A DNA stretch of 64,000 bases from Tardiphaga sp052076105 (GCF_052076105.1 NZ_CP197245.1:5456001-5520000), one strand, 5' to 3'. Positions 1-9,133 are shown, numbered from the stretch's first letter. Notes: generated by a model not told the origin, from the letters alone. A program made the numbers and translations.

Positions 1-430
1 AGTTGAAGGGAAACGACAGCATTTCGCCCTTCGATGTCGAGTAGTAGCCGGTGATCGCGGGCAGGTAGTTGTTTGGATCGAACGGTTCGCCCGCATCCTT
101 CATCAGCTGGTAGACAGGTTTGACGGCGCCCTTGGCGCTCATCATGGTCGCGGTACCGACCTCGAAGACCTGCAGGATGTGCGGTGCGGTGCCGGCGCGG
201 AATGCTGCGATGCCGGCATTCATGGTGTCGGGATAGCTGCCCTTGAAGGTCGGGACCACCTTGTAGTCCGGCTGGCTGGCATTGAAGTCAGCCGCGAGCT
301 TATTGACGATATCGTTGTTGCCGCCGGTCATCGCGTGCCACCACTGGATCTCGGTCACCGCATGCGCGGGCGAAGCGAGCGCCAGCGTGGATGCGAACAA
401 GGTGGCAAGTGCGAATGGGGGGCGGATCAT
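1..430 (-). CDS. ugpB: sn-glycerol-3-phosphate ABC transporter, periplasmic binding protein (partial)
   Basis: The first 143 codons of a periplasmic solute-binding protein; the gene runs off the left edge of the window. A signal peptide is visible (short basic start, hydrophobic stretch, cut likely after SPAHA near residue 29). The mature part reads like UgpB of E. coli: WWHAMTGG, then FNASQPDYKVVPTFKGSYP, GIAAFRAGTAPHILQVFEVG and TATMMSAKGAVKPVY. UgpB captures sn-glycerol-3-phosphate or glycerophosphodiesters for the UgpAEC importer; the permease and ATPase genes would be expected beyond the window edge. The start is the ATG at 428-430. Confidence 0.85.
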   Translation of the reverse strand, partial: MIRPPFALATLFASTLALASPAHAVTEIQWWHAMTGGNNDIVNKLAADFNASQPDYKVVPTFKGSYPDTMNAGIAAFRAGTAPHILQVFEVGTATMMSAKGAVKPVYQLMKDAGEPFDPNNYLPAITGYYSTSKGEMLSFPFN

Positions 431-564
431 CCAGTTTCTCCCGTTAGCCGTCATCGTCTCGTTGCAACAAAGCTGCGCCGGATGACGTGCATGCGACATT
501 TTGACAGCGCGGATGCTAGGCGGGAAATGGCGGCGTTGGGAAGCCGCAAAAAGTCGAAGACGAA

Positions 565-589
565 CGGGGCTGCGGATCGCGCAGCCCCG
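565..589 (-). terminator. hairpin downstream of the CoA-transferase gene
   Basis: A perfect 10-bp stem (CGGGGCTGCG / CGCAGCCCCG) with a 5-base loop lies 8 bases beyond the stop codon of the minus-strand CoA-transferase gene. On that strand it is followed by a pyrimidine-rich but not pure T tract, so it is a probable rather than a textbook intrinsic terminator. Confidence 0.5.
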
Positions 590-597
590 TATTGGTC

Positions 598-1806
598 TTA
601 TCGCTTGCGTTCGGAGCCGCTCACGGTTCCCTTGGCGACCAGCTCCTTGATCTCATCGCCGGAATAGCCGAACTCCGTGAGAATCTCGTTGAAGTGCTCG
701 TTGAACTTCGGCGGCACGTGGCGCAGGCTCGCTTTGGTACGATCGAAGCGGACCGGCGAGGCAACGCCCTTGTACCAGTCCTTCTCGATGATATCGCCGC
801 GATGCTTCGTGTGGGCATTGGCGAGCGCCTTGTCGATCGACTGCACCGGGCCTGCCGGCAGGCCGGCGCCAAGCAGGCGCTCGCACAGCGGCGCGCTGTC
901 GTGATCCTTCAGGATCGCTTCCAGTTCGGCTCGCAGCGCATCGCGATTCTGCACGCGGTCACGGTTGCGTGCGAAGCGCACGTCCGTGCCGAGATCCGGC
1001 TTGCCGAGTTCGCGGCACAGCTTGCGGAAGGTGCCGTCATTGCCGACGCCCATGAAGATGTTGCCGTCGCGCGCAGCGAACACGGCATAGGGCACCAGGT
1101 TCGGATGCTCGTTGCCGGTCAGCGCCGGCGGCTTGCCGCCGTTGTAGAAATAGTTCGCGGTATGCGGATGCATGATCGCGAGACCGGTTTCGTACAACGT
1201 CGCCTCGACGAATTGACCGAGCCCCGATTTGGCGCGCTCGGCGAGCGCCATCAGGATGCCGACGCAGGCATAGAGGCCGGTACACATATCCACCAGCGCA
1301 ACGCCGATACGGGTCGGGCCACTTTCCTGCGAGCCGGTGGAGGCCATCAGGCCGACCATCGACTGGATGATGGCGTCATAGCCGGGATGGCCGCCATGCG
1401 GGCCATCGCCGCCGAAGCCGGAGATGCGGCAATGGATCAGCTGCGGGAATTTCTCGCGCAGGAAATCGTTGCCGATGCCCCATTTGTCGAGCGTGCCGGG
1501 CTTGAAATTCTCGATCATCACGTCGGCATTTTCGAGCATCCGCATCAGCACGGTACGACCGCCCTCGGAGGCGAGGTCGAGACCGATCGAGCGCTTGTTG
1601 CGGTTGGTGCCGATGAAATAGGCCGCGTCGTCGTCGTGGAAGGGGGGGCCCCAGTCGCGCGTCTCGTCGCCGGCGGGCGGTTCGACCTTGACGACGTCGG
1701 CGCCGTGGTCGGCCAGAATCTGGGTGCAATAGGGTCCACCAAGCACGCGTGACAGATCGATCACGCGCAGACCGGCAATTGCGCCGGGAGCTATCGGCAA
1801 GCTCAT
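598..1806 (-). CDS. Family III CoA-transferase (CaiB/BaiF type)
   Basis: A 402-residue protein of the formyl-CoA transferase/CaiB family, which moves CoA between carboxylic acids through an aspartyl-CoA anhydride. The N-terminal GLRVIDLSRVLGGPYCTQILAD motif, the KVEPPAGDETR segment and the HCRISGFGGDGP...GYDAI region are typical; the aspartate of GYDAI (about residue 144) is the expected catalytic residue. Full length for the family. The ATG at 1804-1806 is preferred over a TTG one codon upstream because GAGAAGG sits 8 bases before it. It stands alone, with terminators on both sides, so the substrate cannot be inferred from neighbours. Confidence 0.85.
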   Translation of the reverse strand: MSLPIAPGAIAGLRVIDLSRVLGGPYCTQILADHGADVVKVEPPAGDETRDWGPPFHDDDAAYFIGTNRNKRSIGLDLASEGGRTVLMRMLENADVMIENFKPGTLDKWGIGNDFLREKFPQLIHCRISGFGGDGPHGGHPGYDAIIQSMVGLMASTGSQESGPTRIGVALVDMCTGLYACVGILMALAERAKSGLGQFVEATLYETGLAIMHPHTANYFYNGGKPPALTGNEHPNLVPYAVFAARDGNIFMGVGNDGTFRKLCRELGKPDLGTDVRFARNRDRVQNRDALRAELEAILKDHDSAPLCERLLGAGLPAGPVQSIDKALANAHTKHRGDIIEKDWYKGVASPVRFDRTKASLRHVPPKFNEHFNEILTEFGYSGDEIKELVAKGTVSGSERKR

Positions 1807-1966
1807 CAAGTCAGCCTTCTCTCACGTGTATTGCGGATATGCCCAAAGCATCGCGAAGGACATGTCGGAGTTCGTCAGAGCTAGCTGGCTTCCGCCGCAG
1901 CGGCAATGCCCAACCGCGGGATGGCCGCTATGGGCAGGTGTGAGGGTGCCGTCAGGCGAACAGAAA

Positions 1967-1994
1967 GGGCCCGGCCAATGGCCGAGCCCTTTTT
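1967..1994. terminator. bidirectional intrinsic terminator after ohr
   Basis: A GC-rich hairpin (GGGCCCGGCCA / TGGCCGAGCCC, with one mismatch) is followed by five T on the plus strand and by TTTC on the minus strand. It lies about 60 bases beyond the stop of the minus-strand ohr gene and can end its transcript. Confidence 0.75.
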
Positions 1995-2052
1995 GGATTT
2001 GCGTCGTGCCGCGGAATATCCGCGACACCACGAGATCAATTTGCGAGATCGA

Positions 2053-2478
2053 TCACACCACGACGGTACGGACGTCGATATTGCCGCGGGTGGCGTTGGA
2101 ATACGGGCAGATCTGATGCGCCTTCTCGACCAGCGCTTCGGCTTCTGCACGCGGCAGGCCCGGGAGAGAGACTGCGAGTTCGACATCGAGACCGAAACCG
2201 CCGGCCGAACGCGGACCGATACCGACGGTGGAGGTAACCGACACGTCGGCCGGTACCTTCGGGCCACCCTGCGAACCCACAAACTTCATCGCACCGATGA
2301 AGCAGGCGGCGTAGCCGGCCGCGAACAGTTGCTCGGGATTGTTGCCGGCGCCACCTGCGCCGCCGAGTTCCTTCGGCGTGGTGAGCTTGACGTCGAGCGC
2401 GCCATCAAGCGTAGCGGCGTGGCCATCGCGACCACCGGTTGCCTTGGCGCTGGTCTTGTAGAGCACATTCACAGACAT
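2053..2478 (-). CDS. ohr: Organic hydroperoxide resistance protein (Ohr, OsmC family)
   Basis: A 141-residue thiol peroxidase that reduces organic hydroperoxides in the cytoplasm. Both redox cysteines are present: one in AACFIGAMKFV and the second in ICPYSNATRGNIDV near the C-terminus. Ohr proteins use such a pair with lipoylated partners as reductant. The ATG at 2476-2478 has GAGGAG 7 bases upstream; a longer frame upstream lacks a ribosome site. It is divergent from a MarR-family ohrR gene, with a strong palindrome between them, the classic peroxide-sensing arrangement. Confidence 0.93.
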   Translation of the reverse strand: MSVNVLYKTSAKATGGRDGHAATLDGALDVKLTTPKELGGAGGAGNNPEQLFAAGYAACFIGAMKFVGSQGGPKVPADVSVTSTVGIGPRSAGGFGLDVELAVSLPGLPRAEAEALVEKAHQICPYSNATRGNIDVRTVVV

Positions 2479-2516
2479 TGTCGTCTCCTCGTTGTTTACG
2501 TCTTGTCTGATTATAA

Positions 2517-2541
2517 TTGCGCACAATTAGATTGTGCGCAA
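2517..2541. promoter_or_regulatory. OhrR operator palindrome
   Basis: A perfect inverted repeat, TTGCGCACAAT-TAG-ATTGTGCGCAA, lies between the divergent ohr and ohrR genes, 39 bases upstream of the ohr start. Its ACAAT/ATTGT core matches the known AT-rich core of OhrR operators. A second copy of one arm (attgtgctcaa, 2567-2577, one mismatch) lies closer to ohrR and may be an additional half-site. Confidence 0.8.
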
Positions 2542-2638
2542 TACATAAAATGGACGAGGCAATCGAATTGTGCTCAACTGATCGTGAAGGGGTTTGGGTC
2601 TGGGATTACCTGTGGCCAGATAAGCTCCGGAGATAACC

Positions 2639-3097
2639 ATGGCCAAGAAACCCGCACCGAATCCGCTATTGCAGCTCGATAACCAGCTCTGCTTCGCCGT
2701 CTATTCAGCCGGCCATGCCTTCAACCGCGTCTACAAGCCGCTGCTGGACCGGCTAAAGCTGACCTATCCGCAATATCTGGCGATGCTGGTGCTGTGGGAA
2801 CAGGACAATGTCCCGGTCAAGGATATCGGTGAGCGGCTGTTTCTGGATTCCGGCACACTGACCCCTCTGTTGAAGCGTCTGGAAGCGGCCGGCCTGATCA
2901 AACGCACCCGCAGTGTCGAGGACGAGCGGCAGATGCTGATCGCATTGACGGCGCAAGGTCAGGCGCTGCGTGAAAAGGCCAAGGCCGTGCCACAGGGAAT
3001 CCTCGCAGCGTCAGCCTGCACAGTCGGCGAAATGGCCGCGATGAAAAATGATCTCGTGGCACTCCGCGACAGGCTCAACGCTGCGATCGGGGACTAG
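2639..3097 (+). CDS. ohrR: Organic hydroperoxide-sensing repressor OhrR (MarR family)
   Basis: A 152-residue winged-helix MarR-family repressor. The N-terminal LDNQLCFAVYSAGHAFNR segment contains the reactive cysteine (about residue 19) that senses organic peroxides in OhrR. The DNA-binding part follows (YPQYLAMLVLWEQ, then FLDSGTLTPLLKRLEAAGLI and the wing RTRSVEDERQMLIALT). The start ATG is preceded by CCGGAG. The gene diverges from ohr across a 160-base region with a palindromic operator, so it should repress ohr and itself until oxidised. Confidence 0.92.
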   Translation: MAKKPAPNPLLQLDNQLCFAVYSAGHAFNRVYKPLLDRLKLTYPQYLAMLVLWEQDNVPVKDIGERLFLDSGTLTPLLKRLEAAGLIKRTRSVEDERQMLIALTAQGQALREKAKAVPQGILAASACTVGEMAAMKNDLVALRDRLNAAIGD

Positions 3098-3166
3098 CGC
3101 GGTCATTCTCTACGAGGATGGATTGGTGCGTCTCGCCGAGCCGAAGCTCGCGAAGCGAGCGAAGGA

Positions 3167-3242
<76 letters not shown>

Positions 3243-3323
3243 AATACCTGCGACGCACTGGGTGGGGCGTCGCGCGGCAAACCAAGATCACATATCAGGA
3301 GTGATCTCAAGTCTCTTCTGAAC

Positions 3324-3740
3324 TTAACTTTCTTCGTCGCCCGAGACGTCGCCGATGATGTCGGTCACGTCCTCATCGCCTTCTTCTTCGTCGGCAATGA
3401 AGGTCGAATCATCGTCTTCATCGTCATCGATGGTGTCATCGACTTCGATATCGTCCTCGGATTCCAGCACGGCAGCCTTCTTGCCGGTATTTTCCTCGGC
3501 GTCGGCTTCCTCCAGCGAGACCAATTCTTCGTTCTCGGCCATCTCCGGCGTTTCGGACGCCGCAGCAGAGGCAGCAGCAGCGCGTGCGGCTGCATCCGCG
3601 CGGGTCCGCGGCGGCGCAATCGGCGCAATAGGCACGACCTCGCCCGTATACGGCGAAATCACCGGGCTCTTGTTCAGGTCGTAGAACTTCTTGCCCGTCG
3701 TGGGGCAAATGCGTTTGGTTCCGAGATCGGATTTGGCCAC
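3324..3740 (-). CDS. TIGR02300-family acidic protein (FYDLN domain)
   Basis: A 138-residue protein seen in many alphaproteobacteria and of unknown function. The conserved N-terminus reads AKSDLGTKRICPTTGKKFYDL, a single-cysteine zinc-ribbon-like segment, followed by SPYTGEVVP. The C-terminal half is very acidic (runs of D and E from about residue 85 to the end). The GTG at 3738-3740 is chosen because conservation begins there and AGGA lies upstream; an ATG 13 codons earlier is possible. It sits alone between tRNA-Ala and the divergent aroA. Confidence 0.8.
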   Translation of the reverse strand: MAKSDLGTKRICPTTGKKFYDLNKSPVISPYTGEVVPIAPIAPPRTRADAAARAAAASAAASETPEMAENEELVSLEEADAEENTGKKAAVLESEDDIEVDDTIDDDEDDDSTFIADEEEGDEDVTDIIGDVSGDEES

Positions 3741-3886
3741 GTGAAGGGTCCTGGGGATTTTTGAAAAACGGTGCTTCACTTGGCTAGTTGACGCGCCTCT
3801 GTCAATAGCGGTTTGCGGGAGAATGACCGCCGCGTGACGCAGCGTGGCTCATATGCTACGAGCCGCCTGCGCGAAGGAACACAATC

Positions 3887-5236
3887 TTGACCCAATCAGA
3901 CACAGCCGCCGCCCAGCCGACACCGCTGACAGCGCGAAAATCCGGCGCCCTGCGCGGCAGCGCCCGCGTGCCGGGTGACAAGTCGATTTCGCACCGGGCC
4001 CTCATTCTGGGTGCCCTGGCGGTCGGCGAGACCCGGATTACGGGATTGCTGGAGGGCGAGGACGTCCTGAATACCGCCAAATCGATGCAGGCACTGGGCG
4101 CCAGGGTCGAGCGAACAGGCGATTTTGCGTGGAAGGTCAACGGCGTCGGCGTCGCCGGCTTCGCGGCGCCCAAGGCGCCGCTGGATTTCGGCAATGCCGG
4201 CACCGGCTCGCGGCTGGTGATGGGTGCCGTCGCCGGCTGTCCGATTACCGTGACCTTCGACGGCGACGCCTCGCTGCGCAGCCGCCCGATGCGCCGCATC
4301 GTCGATCCGCTGGAACTGATGGGCGCCAAGGTCATCGCCAGTCAGGAGGGCGGCCGGCTGCCGCTGACCCTGCAGGGCGCACGTGACCCCTTGCCGATCG
4401 TCTATCGCACGCCGGTGGCGTCCGCCCAGATCAAGTCGGCGGTGCTGCTCGCAGGGCTTTCGGCGCCCGGCACGACCACGGTGATCGAGACCGAGGCCAG
4501 CCGGGACCACACAGAGCTGATGCTCAAACATTTCGGCGCCGAGATCGTCTCTGAAAAAGAAGGCGCGCACGGTCGCAAGATTACGCTCACTGGCCAGCCC
4601 GAACTGAAGGGCGCCGATGTCGTGGTGCCGGCAGATCCGTCCTCCGCAGCATTCCCGATGGTCGCGGCATTGATTGTGCCGGGCTCCGAGATCGTCCTCA
4701 CCGATGTGATGACCAATCCGCTGCGTACAGGCCTGTTTACGACGCTGCGCGAGATGGGCGCATCCATTGAGGAAAGCGATATCCGCGGCGATGCCGGCGA
4801 GCCGATGGCGCAGTTCCGGATCACAGCGTCGAAGCTGCACGGCGTCGAAGTGCCGCCGGAGCGCGCGCCGTCGATGATCGATGAATATCTGGTGCTGGCG
4901 GTGGCTGCGGCTTTCGCCGAGGGCACGACCATCATGCGCGGGCTGCAGGAGCTGCGCGTCAAGGAATCCGATCGTCTGGAAGCGACTGCGGCGATGTTGC
5001 GGGTCAACGGCGTCAATGTCGAGATCGTTGGCGACGACCTGATCGTGCATGGCAACGGCCGTGTTGCCGGTGGCGGTCTCGTCGCCACCCATATGGATCA
5101 CCGCATCGCCATGTCGGCGCTGGCCATGGGCCTCGCCTCCGATCGGCCGGTGACCATCGACGACACGACATTCATCGCGACCAGCTTCCCCGATTTCATC
5201 CCGATGATGCGTCGGCTGGGTGCTGATTTTTCCTGA
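3887..5236 (+). CDS. aroA: 3-phosphoshikimate 1-carboxyvinyltransferase (EPSP synthase)
   Basis: The sixth step of the shikimate pathway, joining PEP to shikimate-3-phosphate; 449 residues. Signature motifs: RVPGDKSISHRALILGAL (substrate binding), LDFGNAGTGSR, RSRPMRRI, SAQIKSAVLLAG, SRDHTE, and RVKESDRL near the C-terminus. Overall it resembles the class II enzymes of alphaproteobacteria, but the PEP-site residue is Gly105 (in NAGTG), not the alanine linked with glyphosate tolerance in the CP4 enzyme. The start is a TTG preceded by GAAGGA. It heads the conserved aroA-cmk-rpsA cluster. Confidence 0.97.
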   Translation: MTQSDTAAAQPTPLTARKSGALRGSARVPGDKSISHRALILGALAVGETRITGLLEGEDVLNTAKSMQALGARVERTGDFAWKVNGVGVAGFAAPKAPLDFGNAGTGSRLVMGAVAGCPITVTFDGDASLRSRPMRRIVDPLELMGAKVIASQEGGRLPLTLQGARDPLPIVYRTPVASAQIKSAVLLAGLSAPGTTTVIETEASRDHTELMLKHFGAEIVSEKEGAHGRKITLTGQPELKGADVVVPADPSSAAFPMVAALIVPGSEIVLTDVMTNPLRTGLFTTLREMGASIEESDIRGDAGEPMAQFRITASKLHGVEVPPERAPSMIDEYLVLAVAAAFAEGTTIMRGLQELRVKESDRLEATAAMLRVNGVNVEIVGDDLIVHGNGRVAGGGLVATHMDHRIAMSALAMGLASDRPVTIDDTTFIATSFPDFIPMMRRLGADFS

Positions 5237-5346
5237 GCCTGCCGGCGTGGATATTTCCGGAGACGGGTGCTAAGCCCGCGCAGGTCGCGCGAGCCTGGCT
5301 CCCGATCCACCGCCATTCATCGCGACAAGACGAGCACGCGCAACGC

Positions 5347-5985
5347 ATGATCATTGCTATCGACGGTCCCGCCGCATCCGGAAAAGGCACGCTGGGCAAA
5401 CGGCTTGCGCACCATTACGGTTACCGGCACCTCGATACCGGTGTGATCTATCGCGCAGTCGCCAAGGCACTGCTCGATCTCGGCGCGGATCTGACCGATG
5501 AGGCGCAGGCCGTGGCTGTGGCGAGCGAGCTCGATCCCGAGAAATTCGGCAATCCGGCGCTGAAGACCCAGGAAGTCGGCGATGCAGCCTCCGTGGTTTC
5601 GGCCATCCCCCGGGTGCGGGAGGTTCTTTTGAACTTCCAGCGGCGCTTTGCCGAGGATCCGCCGGGAGCGGTGCTCGATGGCCGCGACATTGGAACCGTG
5701 ATCTGCCCCCATGCGGACGTGAAGATCTTCGTCGTCGCCGATCCCAGGGTCCGCGCCCGCAGGCGCACCCTGGAGGCTCTGGGGCGGGGGGAGGTGGCCG
5801 ATGAGGCCGCCGTGCTGGCCGATATCATCAGGCGCGACGAACGCGACAAGAACCGCCCGATCGCGCCTTTAAAGCCGGCCGCGGATGCATACTTGCTGGA
5901 TAATTCCAATTTGGATATAGAAGGCGGTGTCCGGGCCGCCATCGACATTGTCGAGGCCGTCCGAGCGGGCCGGCAACGGGTCTGA
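5347..5985 (+). CDS. cmk: Cytidylate kinase
   Basis: Phosphorylates CMP and dCMP with ATP. The 212-residue protein opens with IAIDGPAASGKGTLGKRLA (P-loop GPAASGKG), followed by HLDTGVIYRA, VLDGRDIGTVICPHADVKIFV and the lid region RRDERDKNRPIAPLKPA, all typical of bacterial Cmk. It lies 110 bases after aroA and before rpsA, the usual order in proteobacteria. Confidence 0.97.
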   Translation: MIIAIDGPAASGKGTLGKRLAHHYGYRHLDTGVIYRAVAKALLDLGADLTDEAQAVAVASELDPEKFGNPALKTQEVGDAASVVSAIPRVREVLLNFQRRFAEDPPGAVLDGRDIGTVICPHADVKIFVVADPRVRARRRTLEALGRGEVADEAAVLADIIRRDERDKNRPIAPLKPAADAYLLDNSNLDIEGGVRAAIDIVEAVRAGRQRV

Positions 5986-6246
5986 TTTTTCTTTCCTTCC
6001 GAAAGTCCTCAGACAAAACCGTTGCCGTCATTGGAGGAAAGCCCGCTCCCGATCTCGAGCTGCGATACGCGCTTCAGGCTCCGGACACCATCAAGTACTA
6101 CCCACGTTTTGATCGTGAAGGCATGCTGCCGGCCCGTTCTTGCATACTCCTGCAAGGCGGTCGTTAGAGGTTGCGGACCCCTGACACTTCACGATTGAGA
6201 CGCCCCTTAACCCGAATGGCCGGCGATACCCGCATCTGGAGAACAA
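5986..6246. other. cmk-rpsA intergenic region
   Basis: A 261-base stretch with no convincing gene. Only the GGAG ribosome site just before rpsA is clear; no strong hairpin or T tract was found. It presumably holds the rpsA promoter and leader. Confidence 0.5.
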
Positions 6247-7950
6247 ATGGCTTCGACTGCTTCTTCGTATAATCCTTCCCGCGATGATTTCGCGGCAATG
6301 CTCGACGAGTCCTTCGCGGGCGGCAACCTTCAGGAAAGCTCGGTCATCAAGGGCCGCGTGGTTGCGATTGAAAAGGACATGGCCGTCATCGACGTCGGCC
6401 TGAAGACTGAAGGCCGTGTGGCACTGCGCGAATTCGCCGGTCCCGGCCGTGACAGCGAACTCAAGGTCGGCGACGAAGTCGAAGTGTTCCTCGACCGGAT
6501 CGAAAACGCACTGGGCGAAGCCGTTCTGTCGCGCGACAAGGCGCGCCGCGAAGAGAGCTGGGGCAAGCTCGAGAAGGCCTTCAACAACAACGAGAAGGTC
6601 CACGGCGTTATCTTCAATCAGGTCAAGGGTGGCTTTACCGTCGATCTCGACGGCGCAGTGGCCTTCCTGCCGCGTTCGCAGGTGGACATTCGTCCGATCC
6701 GCGACGTTGCTCCGCTGATGAACAACTCGCAGCCGTTCCAGATCCTCAAGATGGATCGCCGCCGCGGCAACATCGTCGTGTCGCGTCGTACGGTTCTCGA
6801 AGAGACCCGCGCTGAACAGCGTCAGGAACTGGTCCAGAACCTCGAAGAGGGTCAGGTCATTGACGGCGTCGTCAAGAACATCACCGATTACGGTGCGTTC
6901 GTTGACCTCGGCGGCATCGACGGCCTGTTGCATGTCACCGACATCGCATGGCGTCGTGTGAACCACCCGACCGAAGTTCTCACCATCGGTCAGACCGTCA
7001 AGGTCAAGATCATCAAGATCAACCACGAGACCCACCGTATCTCGCTCGGCATGAAGCAGCTGCTCGACGATCCGTGGCAGGGCATCGAGGCGAAGTACCC
7101 GCTGAACGCGCGCTTCTCGGGTCGCGTCACCAACATCACCGACTACGGCGCATTCGTCGAACTGGAGCCGGGCATCGAAGGCCTGATCCACGTGTCGGAA
7201 ATGTCGTGGACCAAGAAGAACATGCACCCCGGCAAGATCGTTTCGACCTCGCAGGAAGTCGAAGTGCAGGTTCTCGAAGTCGACAGCGTCAAGCGCCGCA
7301 TTTCGCTCGGTCTCAAGCAGACCATGCGCAATCCGTGGGAAGTGTTCGTCGAGAAGTTCCCGGTCGGCTCGACCGTCGAAGGCGAAGTCAAGAACAAGAC
7401 CGAGTTCGGTCTGTTCCTGGGTCTCGAAGGCGACGTAGACGGCATGGTCCATCTCTCCGACCTCGACTGGAAGCAGCCGGGCGAGCAGGTCATCGACAAC
7501 TTCAAGAAGGGCGACATGGTCAAGGCCATCGTCCTCGATGTGGATGTCGAGAAGGAGCGCATCTCGCTCGGCGTCAAGCAGCTCGAAGGCGACCCCTTCG
7601 CAGAGCCGGGCGACGTCAAGAAGGGCGCCGTCGTGACCTGCGAAGTGCTCGAAGTGAAGGAATCCGGCATCGACGTTCAGATCGCCGGCACCGACTTCAC
7701 GACCTTCATCAAGCGTTCGGAACTGGCGCGCGAGCGTTCGGATCAGCGCGCTGAGCGTTTCGCCGTCGGCGAAAAGGTCGATGCCCGCGTGATCCAGTTC
7801 GACAAGAAGGCCCGCAAGGTCCAGGTGTCGATCAAGGCTCTCGAAGTGGCGGAAGAGAAGGAAGCCATCGCGCAGTACGGATCGTCGGATTCGGGCGCGA
7901 CCCTCGGCGACATCCTCGGCACCGCGCTCAAGCAGCGCACCGACAAGTAA
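6247..7950 (+). CDS. rpsA: 30S ribosomal protein S1
   Basis: The 567-residue mRNA-binding protein of the small subunit. Six S1 repeats can be followed: two divergent N-terminal ones (ribosome binding), then four closely similar RNA-binding repeats marked by KNITDYGAFVDLGGIDGLLH, TNITDYGAFVELEPGIEGLI, KNKTEFGLFLGLEGDVDGMV and the last around CEVLEVKESGIDVQIAG. Each ends with an RISLG-type strand. The length is usual for alphaproteobacteria. GGAG precedes the ATG by 5 bases, and a strong terminator follows. Confidence 0.98.
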   Translation: MASTASSYNPSRDDFAAMLDESFAGGNLQESSVIKGRVVAIEKDMAVIDVGLKTEGRVALREFAGPGRDSELKVGDEVEVFLDRIENALGEAVLSRDKARREESWGKLEKAFNNNEKVHGVIFNQVKGGFTVDLDGAVAFLPRSQVDIRPIRDVAPLMNNSQPFQILKMDRRRGNIVVSRRTVLEETRAEQRQELVQNLEEGQVIDGVVKNITDYGAFVDLGGIDGLLHVTDIAWRRVNHPTEVLTIGQTVKVKIIKINHETHRISLGMKQLLDDPWQGIEAKYPLNARFSGRVTNITDYGAFVELEPGIEGLIHVSEMSWTKKNMHPGKIVSTSQEVEVQVLEVDSVKRRISLGLKQTMRNPWEVFVEKFPVGSTVEGEVKNKTEFGLFLGLEGDVDGMVHLSDLDWKQPGEQVIDNFKKGDMVKAIVLDVDVEKERISLGVKQLEGDPFAEPGDVKKGAVVTCEVLEVKESGIDVQIAGTDFTTFIKRSELARERSDQRAERFAVGEKVDARVIQFDKKARKVQVSIKALEVAEEKEAIAQYGSSDSGATLGDILGTALKQRTDK

Positions 7951-7990
7951 GCGCACAAGTAAGTTTCGACTCACTTGTTGCTATCAAGGA

Positions 7991-8018
7991 GGGCCCCGGT
8001 TTCACCGGGGCCCTTTTT
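7991..8018 (+). terminator. intrinsic terminator after rpsA
   Basis: A perfect 10-bp stem GGGCCCCGGT / ACCGGGGCCC with loop TTC, followed by five T, 40 bases after the rpsA stop codon. Confidence 0.95.
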
Positions 8019-8152
8019 GCTGTTTCGACCATGTTTTCTTCATATTGCCTCGCAATTGATGTATTTGAGATACCTCAAATAAACGCTGCCCGGTCGACAG
8101 ATGCTGCACCCGCCAGACGCAAGCTCTTTCGAGGGCTTCCAGGAGATTTCCG

Positions 8153-9133
8153 ATGTCGCTTGATTCCGATGTGATCGTCGATCGCCGCAGGATGCGTCGC
8201 AAGCTGACCTTCTGGCGCGTGGCGGCGGTACTGGTTGCGGTTGCTGCGGTGGTCGTCGTCGGCGTCGCCGTGACGCGGTCCGGGTCCCAGGCGCTGTCGT
8301 CGTCGGGGGCAATCGCGCGCATCAAGATCGAGGGCCTGATCCAGAGCAACAATGATCGCGTCGAGGCGCTGGAGCGGCTGGAGAAGTCATCCGCGGCGGC
8401 GGTGGTGGTACATATCAATTCGCCGGGCGGTACGACGGCTGGCTCCGAGCAGCTCTATGACGCGCTGATGCGCCTCAAGGCCAAGAAACCGATGGTCGTT
8501 GTCGTCGAGGGCCTGGCCGCATCGGGCGGCTACATCGCGGCACTCGCATCCGACCATATCGTCGCGCAGCAGAGCTCGCTGGTCGGCTCCATCGGTGTTC
8601 TGTTCCAGTTTCCCAATTTCACGGGGTTGATGAAGACCGTCGGTGTCGAGGTCGAGCAGGTTAAATCCTCGCCGCTGAAGGCCGCGCCCAACGGCTTCGA
8701 GCCGACCAGCCCGGAAGCGCGGGCAGCGCTGGAATCGCTGGTGAAGGACTCATATGGCTGGTTCCGCGGGCTCGTGCAGAGCCGCCGCGCCATGGATGAC
8801 GGGCAACTACAGAAAGTCGCCGATGGCCGTGTTTTCACGGGTCGCCAGGCCGTGGATCTCAAGCTGATCGACCAGCTCGGCGATGAGAAAGCCGCCGTGG
8901 CGTGGCTGGTATCCGAGAAGAAGATCAAGAGTGACCTGCCGGTTCGCGACTTCAAGCTGACGCCCAAGTTCGGCGATCTGACATTCTTGCGTGCTGCTGC
9001 GACGATCACACTCGATGCAGTGGGTCTCACTGCGATCGCGCGGCAGGTCGAGCAGGCCGGCCTTGCGCAAGCCATGGACGGCTTCGGTCTCGATGGCATG
9101 CTGGCGCTGTGGCGGCCGGCCACCACCAACTAG
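8153..9133 (+). CDS. sppA: Signal peptide peptidase SppA
   Basis: A membrane-anchored serine protease that degrades leftover signal peptides. A basic N-terminus (RRRMRRK) is followed by one membrane helix (about residues 20-41). The 326-residue single-domain protein carries the HINSPGG motif, the nucleophile Ser124 in LAASGGYIAA and the general base Lys176 in SSPLKAAPN, the Ser-Lys dyad of the short SppA type. AGGAG lies 7 bases before the ATG. It is separated from rpsA by a terminator and is followed by ihfB. Confidence 0.95.
   Translation: MSLDSDVIVDRRRMRRKLTFWRVAAVLVAVAAVVVVGVAVTRSGSQALSSSGAIARIKIEGLIQSNNDRVEALERLEKSSAAAVVVHINSPGGTTAGSEQLYDALMRLKAKKPMVVVVEGLAASGGYIAALASDHIVAQQSSLVGSIGVLFQFPNFTGLMKTVGVEVEQVKSSPLKAAPNGFEPTSPEARAALESLVKDSYGWFRGLVQSRRAMDDGQLQKVADGRVFTGRQAVDLKLIDQLGDEKAAVAWLVSEKKIKSDLPVRDFKLTPKFGDLTFLRAAATITLDAVGLTAIARQVEQAGLAQAMDGFGLDGMLALWRPATTN

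Noticed and set aside
592..1752. Open frame of 386 codons antisense to the CoA-transferase gene
   Set aside because: The minus-strand CoA-transferase has clear family motifs and a ribosome site; the opposite frame has neither.
1822..2031. Small open frame between the CoA-transferase and ohr
   Set aside because: It crosses the bidirectional terminator and has no recognisable features.
3887..5236. Possible glyphosate-tolerant (CP4-like) EPSP synthase
   Set aside because: Overall class II-like, but the key position is Gly105, not Ala, and the NxTR-type motif is NPLRT, so tolerance is not supported from sequence.
6091..7974. Long open frame antisense to rpsA (about 627 codons)
   Set aside because: It mirrors the codon pattern of rpsA in a GC-rich genome, has no ribosome site and resembles no family.
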